Origin: Lepidonotus clava
Lineage: Eukaryota > Annelida > Polychaeta > Phyllodocida > Polynoidae
DNA: 64,000 bases
NCBI GenBank assembly: GCA_936440205.1
Contig: OW387148.1
Coordinates: 43,931,003 to 43,995,002 of the forward strand
Direction: 5' to 3'
Both the position numbers and the translations under genes were made by a program. Shown here one piece after another: positions 33,230 to 44,440 of this stretch (positions are counted from its first letter, which is position 1; each line of letters starts with the position of its first letter). The notes below the pieces were generated by a model. That model did not search any database and was not told where the DNA came from. It saw only the letters and a program-made list of their open reading frames with translations.

Positions 33230-34316
33230 TTACCTACGTTATCCGCAAACATGTACGTATTAGTAAAATAAAAATATCTAAGATATTCATTATAAACCTT
33301 TCATAAGATCACAAACGCTTGTAGGTATACGATTCAGTACTTTTTTCTGACTTTCCTAACACTTTCTGGCCACCGTAGGTACACAAAGTCGAAAAAAGGA
33401 ACCGTACTCGTTAAGAAAAGTGACCTACGTTATCCGGGTTTACCCACTAACACGTGGAATTGGGCAAAATCAGTCTTTGAGCATTTAAAGTATCGTAAAT
33501 GAACAGGAACAAAACTTCCCGCGATAAAATCCATGAGATATTGACGGAGTTACAAACCAAATACTTGAAGACCGCGTTACCTACGTTATCCGTGACCTAC
33601 GTTATCGGCGGGAAATCTTCGTTGCAACGGGTTCTTTCCGCTAGCAGTTTAAGCCGGTCCGTCTTTTACACACGCGAAACTCGCGGAGAGCGCTTCCGCC
33701 CAGACGCCGGACCACCAGAAATCTTGTTGCTGCCGTGAATCTTCGTCATTTTTCGCGAGAAGGTAAGAATATTCATCAAATTTTCCATGTTTACCAACAT
33801 TATGAAGTGTCCAAGTCACCATAGATCACAAAAATTGCATGTTTATGGCGAGATTTAGTCAGATTCGGCCGGTATCTTGCAAATCAAAACGGAATGTTGT
33901 TCGAAAGAACCGCCGGCGAGTCGGCGTCAGCTGTCAAAACAAACCGATAACGTAGGTCACACGGATAACGTAGGTCACTGAGATTTGGCGTTTTGTGATG
34001 AAACCTAAGCAGTACGATGGTTATTAATACATCATTCTACTCCTTTCATACGTAGTATTGCATGTTTAGTAATGTTTTGTGGTCGCATGTCACTATGTCT
34101 AGTATTTTGACGAAAAACTGGATAACGTAGGTCACTCGGCACTTGACTTTGCCGATCGTATTTGTTTCTCCTCTAAAGTAAGTTTATGTAGTGACTTAAA
34201 ACCTTATTCACATGGAAAGCCAACATGTTTGGGTATATTTTAGGCCTGGTTTTGATAAAAATTTTTTGTTTTTTCGACAATAAAAGTGTTGCTGAAACCG
34301 CGGATAACGTAGGTCA
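33230..34316. promoter_or_regulatory. Left cluster of eight TGACCTACGTTATCCG motifs
   Basis: Forward copies at 33230-33245 (TTACC variant), 33421-33436, 33577-33592 (TTACC) and 33593-33608 (CGG end). Reverse-complement copies at 33944-33959, 33962-33977, 34119-34134 and 34301-34316. The first four face the last four. The last four fall inside the probable 5' intron. Such subterminal arrays are usually transposase-binding sites in DNA transposons such as En/Spm; that role is inferred here. Confidence 0.9.
33500..33762 (+). other. Probable non-coding first exon of the transposon A gene
   Basis: A strong donor GAGAAG|GTAAGAAT at 33762/33763 and an acceptor CTATTTTTAG at 34434, seven bases before the ATG at 34442, suggest a 5' UTR exon ending at 33762 and an intron of about 670 bp. 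The exon start is not determined; the sequence before it is CpG-rich and contains motif copies, consistent with a promoter. Confidence 0.45.
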
Positions 34317-34441
34317 CCCATAGCTTTGTATTGGATTCTAAGTAATGAAACGGGTCCTGTGAATGCTAAATACATACCATTTATATATGCTATGTGCTTT
34401 TAAGTTGTTTCTAATCAATTCCTACTATTTTTAGTGTCAGC

Positions 34442-37400
34442 ATGGTTCGAGAGTCGGCGAAAAACCAGCACAACTACAGAGAAAACCTCAAAGTGCGTGA
34501 CGATGGGTACCTGGAGCGGGAGGCGAAGCGCTCCCGGGACAACTATGTCCCGGTTGAGCAGCTGAAGGACAAGCCCGACGAGTTGGAGGAGCGCCGCCGG
34601 TTAGGGCGGGAAAAGATGCAGAGGTGTAGGGACAAGAAGCGCTTAGCGAAGGAGGCGGAAGAGGCGGCAGAGGCAGCAGCCGCGGCAGCAGCTCTACCCG
34701 GGGCAGCTCCACCTGCGCCAGCCCCACCTGCAGTAGCTCCACCCGTCGAAGCTCCACCCGTCCCAGCTCCTGCACCTCCAGTGAACGTGGTAAGAATACT
34801 TTATTATCAAATTATCTTATACACAGACCAAGGTATTGTATTTGTATTGCTCCGGTAACAATTTTAAGTGATTCCTTGAATTATAAAAATGTGAATGTAC
34901 CTTTGAATATTGATTATATTGATTATTATAAATGGAATTTACATAAAGTATTTTTTGTTTTTTAGACGAAGCAGCCCAGACGTCGCCGTCTCGTTGGTGA
35001 TGGCGATGGCGACGGTGCCCCTGCCAAGGCCGCCAGGCGTGGAGGCCCGGAGCCAGAGCCAGCCCGACCCAGACGCACTGCCCAGGATGTGCCAGCCGCC
35101 CGTGCCGCCGCGCCCGTGCCAGCCGCCGCGCCCGTGCCAGCCGCCGCGCCCGTGCCAGCCGCCGTGCCCGTGCCAGCCGCCGTGCCCCTGCCAGCCGCCG
35201 TGCCCGTGCCAGCCGCGCCCGTGCCAGCCGCGCCCGTGCCCGTGCCAGCCGCCGCGCCCCTGCCAGCTGCCGTGCCCGTGCCAGCCGCGCCCGTGCCAGC
35301 CGCGCCCGTGCCCGTGCCAGCCGCCGCGCCCGCTCGAGGACCCATTGGAGACGAGGAGATGGACAGGTAATTTATCTTCATTATTTATTCAGCTGTTCAA
35401 TAACCATTTATCAATTCTCTCAACCATTTATTAATTTTCTCAATTTTCGATTTTGTTTTCAATTCAATAACACAACATTTGTTCAATGTTTATTTTATGT
35501 ACTGTTACCTAATTCCGTTCTTTTTTTCAGCATCATGGCGTCCCTTCTAGACTACTTTTAGTTTTTTTTTTTTTTCGTTGTTCGTCAGAAGTCTTTTTTG
35601 TTCATAGTTTTTAAGCAAGCGGCTGGACCACTGGATCAACAGGATTTTTTTTATCTTAAATTATAATACTAATAACTATTTTTTCAAATTAACCTATTAA
35701 TATTTAAAAGTATTTATCCTAGAGTATCAGAGTATCAGAGTAATCTTGTAATTTTTTCTTGAAATAAATCTTATTTAATCATGTTACACTATTTACTGTG
35801 TCGAGTTTCATGTAATGAAATGAATTCTATATCATCATAATCAATAATAGTAGAAATACAACAGGGCATATCTTAACACTTAACATGTACATTTAACACA
35901 TTTGAATTTCATATAATGATATCATCATGATCCATGAACATAGAACAGTAGAAATACAACAATGCATGTCTGTAGTCATGATAGTTAATTAGATTTAACA
36001 CGACACTTTAACACGAACATTTAACATACACTTGCATGTCAAAACCAATGATATTTTTCAGGCTCATAGTTCAGCTGCCCTTCCGTACGAGGGCGGCAGG
36101 CTCTACACGGAAACGCGTCAGCAGGGCAGTGGCCATCCTAAAGAGAAACAAGGCAGCACTGATAAAGAAGAACGTGAAACTTCAAACGCGCGTGTGGGCC
36201 TTAGAAAAGAGGATGCAGCGACTAAACAAGCAAGAACAACGACAACAACCACCACCAGAACCTCTCGCAGAACCTCCCGCAACGCCCGTAAAGAATGCTG
36301 ACGCGCTTCTGCGTGATGAGGGTATCACGCCTACCAAGGCCAGGTCGGTGAGAAAGACCCTCTGCCTGCACTATTCCATGATTAAGGAATTACGGAGCAG
36401 CGGCCAGACGACAGCCAAGGATGCCATGAAGGCTGCTGTTAAGACAAAGACAGCAAGGCTCCTGGCGCGCTCGATCAACGTCAGCCGAAGGAAGGTCATC
36501 GAGAAGCCCACTGGGAAGCGTACCATCAACGCAACACTCCGGCGTATGGCAGTACGTACGTTCATGGAAGATGAACAACACTCAAGCTGCCTCCCAGGTA
36601 AACGGGACACGGTGAAGGTCGGGAAGGAGCGTCTACAGAAGTACATCCTGAACGACAACCTAGACGTCCTCTACGAGAGGTTCTGCTTCTTTCACCCGGC
36701 CACCGAGATGAGCCTCGCCACCTTCAAGAAGTGTCGGCCAGGCAACATCCTTCCCGTGTCTTATGGGCGCCGTAACGTCTGCCTCTGTCAACGTCACCAA
36801 AACTTCTCGCTCCGCCTCGTTCCCCTGAAACCAGCCGGTGTGCCGCAGACACCTGGAGAGTTTTTGAAGAAAGTGGAGAAGGAAGAGGTCGCCGGGAAAG
36901 TCGATGCGCTGGATAAGCCAATCATCCGATTCAGGTGTTGGCGCCAGGTCGTCCAGAAACTGAATGGAAAAGATGTGAGGAGGACGACCCTGTTAGAAGT
37001 CGAAGAGACAGCCGACGAATTTAAGGAGAAGTTCGCGGCTGAGATGGATGCATTCAGGGAGCACCACGAGCGGGTCCTGACACAGTACTCCAACTTCAGG
37101 AAGTTAAAAGCAGCGCTACAAACAACGGAGGCAACGGTGCAGATCGACTTCGCGCAAAATTACGTTTGTAATTTTAAGCGCGAAGTCTCTGCAGCATTCT
37201 ACTCAAAAGTGCAGGTCACCGTCCATCCCATCGTAATGCACTTTCGCACCACACCTGACGGCCCACTGGAACACAAAACCCTTGTGGTTTTGTCGGACGA
37301 AACATCGCACAAAGCCAGCACAGTCTTTGCCTTCATAAAAGCCCTGATCGCCTGGCTCCGGACCAACATGCCGCACATCAGCTGCGTGCATTACCTGTCG

Positions 37401-38369
37401 GACAGTCCGTCGAGCCAGTACCGGAACGCAACCATCTTTCAGCTTGTTAACCGCCATTCCGAGCTTTTCAATGTAGCAGCAACCTGGGATTACTTCGAAA
37501 GTGGGCACGGGAAGGGGCCCTGCGACGGCGTTGGAGGGGCGGTGAAACGGGCTGCTGAACTCGCCGTGAAGAAGGGGGCGCTCTTGAAGAACGCCAGCGA
37601 CGTGTATGCCTGGGGGCTCCGGCAACACCTCTCAAAAATGACGTATCTCTTGGTGGACAGCCAGGCCGTGGCAACAGCAACCACAGAAATGGAGAAGATG
37701 GGGCGAATGCGGATTCATGGTACAATGAAGCTTCACTCCATCGTCCCGAAGGATGGCCGGGTCTACGTCAGGCAGACGTCATGCTACAATGACTGCTGCT
37801 GGTCATACGGCAGTTTTCACCCGGCATGTCCAGGCTGGGAGGAACATCAGAACAACGAAGGCGAAATACCCGACCTGGCTGACATCCATCAAGAGGCGGA
37901 GCAGCGCGAGGAGGCGGAGCAGCGCGAGGAGGCGGAGCAGCCCCAAGAGGCGGAGCAGCGCGAGGAGGCGGAGCAGCCCCAAGAGGCGGAGCAGCGCGAG
38001 GAGGCGGAGCAGCGCGAGGAGGCGGAGCAGCCCGAAGAGACGGAGCAGCGCGAGGAGGCGGAGCAGCCCGAAGAGGCGGAGCAGCTCGAGTTCTCAGTAG
38101 GAGAGTATGTGGTGGCGAAATACCTGGACGAGGTGTACATAGGGAAAATTGTAGAAATAGAAGAGGGGGAATTCAAAATTACATTCATGGCAGAATGCCG
38201 ACGAAACAAGGGGAAGTACCAGTGGCCGGCTCAACCAGACATGTTGTGGGTGGTAGGAGAGGACATCGTATTTAAGATCTGCGAGCCTACCCCCACCGGA
38301 AGATCCAGGCGCGCGTTCACCCTCTCTGATGCCGACATGGCCACTCTGAGGGGTTATCGTGAGGGTTAG
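34442..38369 (+). CDS. Transposon A transposase, three coding exons, ~1018 codons
   Basis: Exons 34442-34789 (phase 0 donor GTG|GTAAGA), 34966-35366 (acceptor TTTTTTAG, donor ACAG|GTAATT) and 36062-38369 (acceptor TTTTTCAG). The joins keep one frame. Domains: a basic N-terminal region with regularly spaced Arg/Tyr (YRENLKVRDDGYLEREAKR ... REKMQRCRDKKRLAKE), probably DNA-binding; a Pro/Ala/Val low-complexity exon; a second basic helical segment (RKRVSRAVAILKRNKAALIK). The likely DDE core has Asp in QIDFAQNYVC (residue ~612), Asp in YLSDSPSSQYRN (~697) and GHGKGPCDGVGGAVK (~732). Then come an acidic EAEQRE/EAEQPQ repeat and a C-terminal SH3/Tudor-like part (VGEYVVAKYLDEVYIGKI ... YQWPAQPDMLWV). 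The layout is familiar from uncharacterised TE-derived animal proteins; catalytic residues are inferred from pattern only. Confidence 0.8.
35531..35561 (+). CDS. Alternative short terminal exon of the transposon A gene
   Basis: A strong acceptor (TTTTTTTCAG ending at 35530) would join the second coding exon in frame to 10 codons (S-I-M-A-S-L-L-D-Y-F) and a stop at 35559-35561. A polyadenylation signal AATAAA follows at 35763-35768. This would yield a ~259-residue protein with the N-terminal basic domain and the Pro/Ala tract but no catalytic core. Confidence 0.5.
37891..38090. repeat. In-frame GAGGCGGAGCAG repeat
   Basis: 18-bp units (EAEQRE, EAEQPQ, EAEQPE), about 11 copies, within the C-terminal part of the transposon A transposase. 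The unit length keeps the frame, so copy number can vary without breaking the protein. Confidence 0.95.
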
Positions 38370-38450
38370 TAACTAAGGGATCTGGGGTGGGGAGGGTGGG
38401 ATCGAAAGACTCTATTTTTTATCACAAAAAAACTAAAGGAAACTTATAAC

Positions 38451-38850
38451 GCGTGACCTACGTTATCCGCAAAAAAGCAATTGGGACAAGTCCAGATACC
38501 TTACAAAGACAAACAACGTTCCTATTCACTAATATCGGGCACTGGAAACAGGAGGGACTATAAATACTATCAACGCGTGACCTACGTTATCCGCCAAATA
38601 ATCATTTTAAGAATCTAAAAAGCAATTGGGACAAGTCCAGATACCTTACAAAGACAAACAACGTTCCTATTCACTAATATCGGGCACTGGAAACAGGAGG
38701 GACTATAAATAATATGAACGCGTGACCTACGTTATCCGCCAAATAATCATTTTAAGAATCTAAAAAGCAACTGGGACAAGTACAAATACCTCACAGGGAG
38801 AAACAATATTCAAATAGACTGATGTACAGCGTTGGAAACAGAAGTTAGTG
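38451..38850. repeat. ~145-bp tandem repeat carrying the 16-bp motif
   Basis: The units starting at about 38578 and 38723 are 145 bp apart; the copy starting near 38451 is about 20 bp shorter. Each begins with the motif (GCGTGACCTACGTTATCCGC) and continues AAAAAGCAA.TGGGACAAG and GGGCACTGGAAACAGGAGGG. The first two are almost identical and the third diverged. The duplication multiplies the motif on the right side of transposon A. Confidence 0.9.
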
Positions 38851-39620
38851 TTCAAAGACTGTAAATACGTTAGTGATTGACAATACGATGTTACCTACGT
38901 TATCGACTTTGGCAAGGCCACCACACAACATAGACATCTCCTGCCTCCTCAGTGAAGGTAAGTGCCAATTCACTGAGCCTTTATCTTTAATTGAGAAAGG
39001 GAATGACGATTTAGCATTAGTTAGACATCCCGTTATGTGTACTTGCATTTTCAGCTCAACCGGTGGCCGGGTGTGACCTACGTTATCCGAAAAAAATTTA
39101 GATTAAGTTCGATTTTTCAGGTTAAAACGGACTCTACACCATGGTTACATACTTTATTATTCATATATGATATAGATGTATAGATTTAAGTGATATGAAT
39201 TAGCAATTTTTTTTTGGCACATTTATGTGACCTACGTTATCCGAGTATAGCCTGTAGAAGAAACTCTATAGCTCTGGGTTGGTCGGGGATAGGGGCCTGA
39301 AATTCATACTGTGTAGAGAGGAGACATCCCTTTAGGTGATAAGAAAGCTTATTAACCTATACTACAGTGCTTTTCTTTTTTACAAGTAACGACAGATAGC
39401 ATTATTTTAGAAATTGTACGTAGGGACTGCGCGCAAAATATACCTTAACTTCGGGGCGACGCCCACCTCGATAAAAAAGATAGCAGAATATTTTTTTAAA
39501 TTTTTTCCATGGACCATATTGCTTTAGTATCTATATCAACAATAAAAACAGGTATACAATACATTTATAAATGGTTGGGGAATTGAATGGTACATGTGTA
39601 CTGGCGGATAACGTAGGTAA
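38454..39620. promoter_or_regulatory. Right cluster of seven TGACCTACGTTATCCG motifs
   Basis: Forward copies at 38454-38469, 38578-38593, 38723-38738, 38891-38906 (TTACC, CGA variant), 39074-39089 and 39228-39243; one reverse copy at 39605-39620 (GGTAA variant). None occurs between 34317 and 38453. Confidence 0.9.
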
Positions 39621-39790
39621 CGGGTCAAATCGGGCCCTTGAGAGACCCAACTTTGACCGATCACCACGCGAAAACGAAAAAAGATTAGGTCGCACGGTTA
39701 TTTTTCCCATGAACACCAACACCTGTAGTATATAAAACAAACTTAAATTAAAGGGTAGGAGTAACTTTGTTAATCCAGATATGCCACACC

Positions 39791-39817
39791 CTACTGGTGC
39801 CCATTTCGTGAGCCTCA
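39791..39817 (-). repeat. Transposon A right terminal inverted repeat
   Basis: Exact reverse complement of 32833-32859. Confidence 0.93.
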
Positions 39818-40457
39818 GCCTATAAAGGAAACTGGTGTTGTAATATGTTAACAAGTTTGGCTGCTTTGAAAATTACTTGGTGATTTATATATCTTGCTTT
39901 TTTTTTTGTCTCTGCACTGAAAAACATGCCAAAAAGGTATGATGTTTTTTCCTACTTTTGACACATATTTCTTCACCTAACTCAATAGATCACCCCGGGA
40001 CCTATGCTTTTTATTATAGTTTTATGTTCACAACATATGTAGGTATTTATATAGTGATTTTGAGACAAGTTCCATGTTTAGAAATCTTTTTATAGCAGGT
40101 TTTGGGCAAAATAAGGGCTTCAAAAAGAGCCCCCTAAGACACCTAACATTTTTTTCTTAAAGTAAAATATATATCAAATGCAATATTTAGCCACAAAATA
40201 AATCTATAGCACCTCCTTGATACATTTCATGCAAGAAACATAAATAACATGTAAATCTTGTATCTTAATTTCATGAGTATTTAATTTCTGATTTTCTCTG
40301 AAAATGTCCCGAGGTATCATCTAATAACTCTTAAATTAGCCCCGGGACCCCCACTTTTCTTTTCATATATTGGCTCTATATCATCAGGGGATCAATTGTA
40401 CCAAATTACGATGCATTTCCATGTTTCGTTTAGTTAGTGGGCATTATCCTTAAATGC

Positions 40458-41379
40458 TTCATAGGTGCACCACCCCAAGTTTACCCTTTTGCTCAAAAAC
40501 GAACCCCCCTATGAAAAAAAGTGGTTATGGGCCTGTGGACCCCCATCCAGGCCCCCATGGTGCCCAACTAGGAGGTCGGCACACCTACTTTACTGTATGA
40601 AGCTGTGTCTGTCGAATTATAAGCTAAGGAACAACCTTTAACACTGAGATGATAAATGTATGGTACTCTAGATCTGCAATACCATTACTACTTTCCGCGT
40701 TACTTATCCCAAGTTTATAGTCAGTAAGTATAAAAGATTGGTAAACCGTAAAGTATGATTATACTAAGTTGTGAATGGTATGTATGCTTTTGCACTAAGG
40801 TAGTGTGAAATGAATTAATATAGATACGGGTTTCCTGTTAATGAGTATAATGGTCCAATTTCTTTGGATTTACTTGACACAGAAATTGGTCTGTGGCATG
40901 CCAAAGGATGTAAGTTGAGTTACTTTAATGGTAAGTTATATGTGGAATATTATAACTGATTGATCAAGGAAGATCCCCATGCAGTTTTTTTTACCTTGCC
41001 CAAACGAAGCCAATATATCAGTATCTGAGGGGATTTATAGAGTTGTTTGTTTGTTTGAGAATTATAGAGTTCTTTGTTTCGTTCTACTCATTGTCTTTAG
41101 CATGGATTATATGAGTTTGTCCAATTACCCGCCACTATAGAAAAAGTAACTCACACACTAATTGAATCCTTGGTCCTCAAGGAATGGGCTTGCGTGGGTG
41201 GCCGATAAGATTTCCCAAGGCTCGGAAGACTGGGATCAGTTTGGTGAGCTGACAATAACGGATCTACCGTTATTAATATTATTCTGTTATACTGGAAACC
41301 TGTTAGATATAGACCTGGTTGAGTTTCATTGCTGTTTACTCAAGCTATCCAAATACATTTACCCAGGTTCTCCACCAAT
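40458..41379. other. No gene seen
   Basis: No recognised protein or element. The short plus frame at 41162-41389 (75 codons) has no recognisable similarity. Confidence 0.4.
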
Positions 41380-41623
41380 TGAACGCTAGTGTTTGTTTAG
41401 GGTATTAACCATTAGAATGGGGAATGGGGCCTGTTCCTGTGGCCGAACAGGTTTATTACCCCTACCAGAAGCACCTACCATAACTAAACTATATAATAAA
41501 GTAATTTGTATAATTTCAAATACTGTTTATAATATATCTTCTACAATCAGGTGACCGTTTCTTCATTTTATTTATACACTACTAATTACATGCACAAGGT
41601 GTTTTACTAACTACCTTTGTGCA
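41380..41623 (-). mobile_element. TG...CA repeat family, copy 5 (short)
   Basis: 244 bp. 5' end at 41623 (TGCACAAAGGTAGTTAG) and 3' end at 41380 (CTAGCGTTCA). Internally deleted relative to other copies. Flanks do not form a clear duplication. Confidence 0.6.
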
Positions 41624-43189
41624 ATATGAACAACATGAAAAACACATGAAAAACAAGCAATATCAGCAACACAAGGAATGCAAGCTCACGTATGACAGGT
41701 ATTATAAACTACTTAAGCAACATAAACAACACAGCTGTGCTACCACTATTAGCAATAGACGCCACATATGTAACTAGAAAAAACAGCTAAAAGATGAAAT
41801 TATACAAATGTTCCCTTTATCAGATACAAAGAAAAGAAAAAAAGAGAAACACAACTAAACATGGGATCCTCTATTTATTAAAAAGAAAAGAACTTACCTG
41901 AGTTATTATTATTTTCCATGCATAATTTTTCAGTTGTTTCACATGTTTGGGATATTTGGTAAAGTTGAATATGCGGTAGTCAAGGTTGCACCACTTCTGC
42001 GCCTATGAGAGAAAAGAATTTTCCACTAAATAAAAACATTTTGGACAAATATGCCATTATGTTGACAAATAATTACCATGATAATATTCACAAACAACTC
42101 TCACTATTTTAACAGGATACAAAAAAAACACGATGATTCTTTATGAGTGCGATTTGTTTTTTAGTAAGCAGGTGTTGATACCTTTCAAAATTATGAAATC
42201 ATTATCAGTAGTATTTAAGAGGGGGGACTGTGCAGCGGAAATACCTTTAAGTAGGTCAAATGGATGTCTCCAACTTTCATGACACGGTTCAGAGGTTAAT
42301 CTAAAGAAATGGAAACTAGGCCCTGATGACCTACATTATTGACTTGTGGTATTGACCTTGACGTTTCATATTTGACTTGCCGTTTGACCTCTGGCCTACG
42401 TAGACTGTGGCACCAACTACAGTCCCTGATTTACTTAGGCATTGTTCCCTAGCATTCTTTTAATACCGAATACATCAGTAGTGGTTTGAGGGAAAAGTGA
42501 GATTTATATTGTGACATCACCTAGACTTTAAAGAAAAATGATTATATACTTAAACATAATCCCTAGCATTTTTTTTTTCTGAAACCAAATAAATACAATA
42601 TGAGTTATGGTTTAGAGGAAAACTCAAACTTTGTTGATGTCAAAATCCTCCTGTTCATTTATGTGGACTTCCTAACCCTATGTCACCCATATCCTTAGGA
42701 CTTTCAGATTGTTTATAAAAAAATCTAGTATTATTACTCTGATGGGGATACTGTCAGAGTTGTAACCCAGCTGATTTTTGATTCAGCAGGTTTCCCAGAT
42801 GCTCCCACCAATCCACATCTGATATGATAGGCAAAAGGTTCGGGTCCCATGCAGTGCAGCATGGAAAATTGGACATTATTTTGGATGACCCCTGCAAAGA
42901 ATTGTGCCCAAATGATCCACTGGGTGTCACCAGAAACCAGTAAAGTATACTGAAAACTGCCCAGTATAAAATCAAGTCATCTAAAAAAAGGAAATAAGAG
43001 ATTCCCCTCCATGTTTGTATTGAGTCAGATTTAGACACACTATAATGTCTTTGTCTGATATTGCATCAGATTTGGATGACAGCGGTCGCTACCCTCCCAC
43101 GCCAGGGCAAGTGATTCACCTTGTATATTCAGACGTTCTCCTGAGCAGTAGCGACAGTTTCATTGTAGTCTCAGCTGGTTAAACTGGTG
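41624..43189. other. No confident gene
   Basis: Mostly AT-rich non-coding DNA. A minus frame at 42754-43038 contains SDVDWWEHLGNLLNQK, weakly reminiscent of a retroelement RNase H region, but is not assignable. Confidence 0.4.
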
Positions 43190-43757
43190 TTATGAAAAAA
43201 CTGTTTTGATACCCTTTTCAGTCCAGACGGTATTTAACCCAGGCTTTATTAATATGTCTGGATTACATGCTAAGGAACAAAGAGAATTACCCTCTTCGCT
43301 GCTTAGGTTTTTGTGTTTGGGTTGTTCTAGAGTAATTTCTAGAAGTCCCAATTCATTTATTGAGAGTATAGTCTCAAGATTGGGGGGTCCAGCTGGGGGA
43401 TTCCATTTGCTGTTTGATGGAAGTTTCAAGCTGATTACATCTGAGAAGGGGCCTGTATTGAACCTTGTATAGGGATTGTCACCTGTACTGGGACCATTTT
43501 CACAAGGAGGCTTATTGGACTTTCCATCTTTATCGAAGAAGCTTTTTAATCATAGTGATCTGTGGAATTTGTCACATTGTTTTTCCCCCATGTCTGGCTC
43601 ATCTGGAGTGGGGCAGAATTTCAGCCCCTTGTTTACGGCCCATCTCTCAGCGTCACTTAGGCAATGGTCTGAAAGGTTAACAACATTATCAACATGTGGC
43701 AGGCCTTACAATTTGCACTGTATCAGAATCAGGAAGTTTCCAGAACTTTTAGTCTGA
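43190..43757 (-). pseudogene. Penelope-like element N-terminal fragment
   Basis: Read right to left. VNLSDHCLSDAERWAVNKGL and KFCPTPDEPD, then a D-FHRSL-LKSFFD-like block, then LPSNSKWNPPAGPPNLETIL with a following Asn-Glu. This order (vvNLS..ls..E..ll.kGl.F.Ptp ... F.R.lRlk.fF ... W.Pp.gp..LE.fi..nE) is the N-terminal signature of Penelope-like and related reverse transcriptase ORFs. The frame shifts and there are stops. No reverse transcriptase core follows, so only a 5' piece remains. Confidence 0.6.
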
Positions 43758-44440
43758 GGAGGGTCATCATCTGCCTGATCCAGGTGAACCATACCTGAAA
43801 AAAGAATTAGCATGACACAAGACATACGTTCCAAGTTGTCTTTATTGGACAAACACGTATCAGATGATGTGGTTAAACTGGGGATATGTGCCCGAGCATT
43901 GTACAGTTCAGTGTTCACATGTCCCTGTTTTTTTCATGAGGGGCCTTCCGGCCTCATCTACCCTTGGATGTGCATCGATATCCTGTGGGACTTTGGCGGC
44001 AACAGGTTTCCTGATGGTCCCTGTCATCTTAGGGGTCACATCCCCCCAGGCTGCCTCTCAAAAAGGGCCTCCGTTTGAATTCTCTATGGATGAAACATCA
44101 ATTCAGCGTTATATTGGTCTATGCCCACTAGCGCCAACTGGTAAGAAAAAAAAATCTAAAAATCTAAAAACTGACTATCAAGCATTGGTAGGGGTGTGAG
44201 AACACACAAGATGGCGGGGCAGTAAGATGCACACAGAGTCAGCGCAGCCAATTGTTGAGTTTCGGATCAGTTATCCAACAGTCTAGGAGCTAGAATTGGG
44301 ACAGTGATTTGTGAAATACTATAGATCTTACCCTGGCAAAAATTAGCTGAATACTTGAATATATAACCATGATCTATGGACTTTTAAATCCCTGGATATA
44401 TGAACGGAGATCACACAATGGCGATGGCTTAGAGTGCATA
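43758..44440. other. Unassigned DNA ending in a possible LINE 5' region
   Basis: 43812-44199 has open frames on the plus strand without recognisable similarity. About 44190-44440 (AACACACAAGATGGCGGGGCAG...) has the look of a LINE 5' UTR and would be the upstream part of the LINE that resumes at 48933 after transposon C; this link is inferred from position only. Confidence 0.35.

Larger units (their letters stand above)
32831..39820 (+). mobile_element. DNA transposon A, ~7 kb, apparently whole
   Basis: Ends: a perfect 27-bp inverted repeat starting TGAGGCTCACGAAATGGGCA at 32833-32859 and 39791-39817, extendable by two more matching bases out of three (GGG/GGC), with TAT on both sides as a possible 3-bp target duplication. 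Fifteen copies of a 16-bp motif, TGACCTACGTTATCCG and close variants, lie only in the two non-coding flanks and the 5' intron. Between them is a spliced gene for a DDE-like transposase without visible stops or shifts. Matching ends, open frame and consistent splice phases suggest a young, possibly still competent element. I do not know a named superfamily for it. Confidence 0.85.
32558..40457. mobile_element. Inverted-repeat element B, interrupted by transposon A
   Basis: A 27-bp inverted repeat beginning GCAATTAAGGATAATGCCCAC at 32558-32584 is matched (25 of 27) by 40431-40457. Without the 7-kb transposon A the element would be about 0.9 kb (32558-32830 plus 39820-40457) with no coding capacity, so MITE-like. 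ATGC near both outer ends may be part of a target duplication but cannot be assigned. B was present before A inserted. Confidence 0.55.

Noticed and set aside
34488-35381. Minus-strand frames of 95 and 139 codons opposite the transposon A exons
   Set aside because: Shadows of Pro/Ala/Val-rich repeats on the coding strand; splice signals and phase support only the plus strand.
42326-42342. TGACCTACATTATTGA, similar to the transposon A motif
   Set aside because: Single site outside the element with three mismatches; likely chance.
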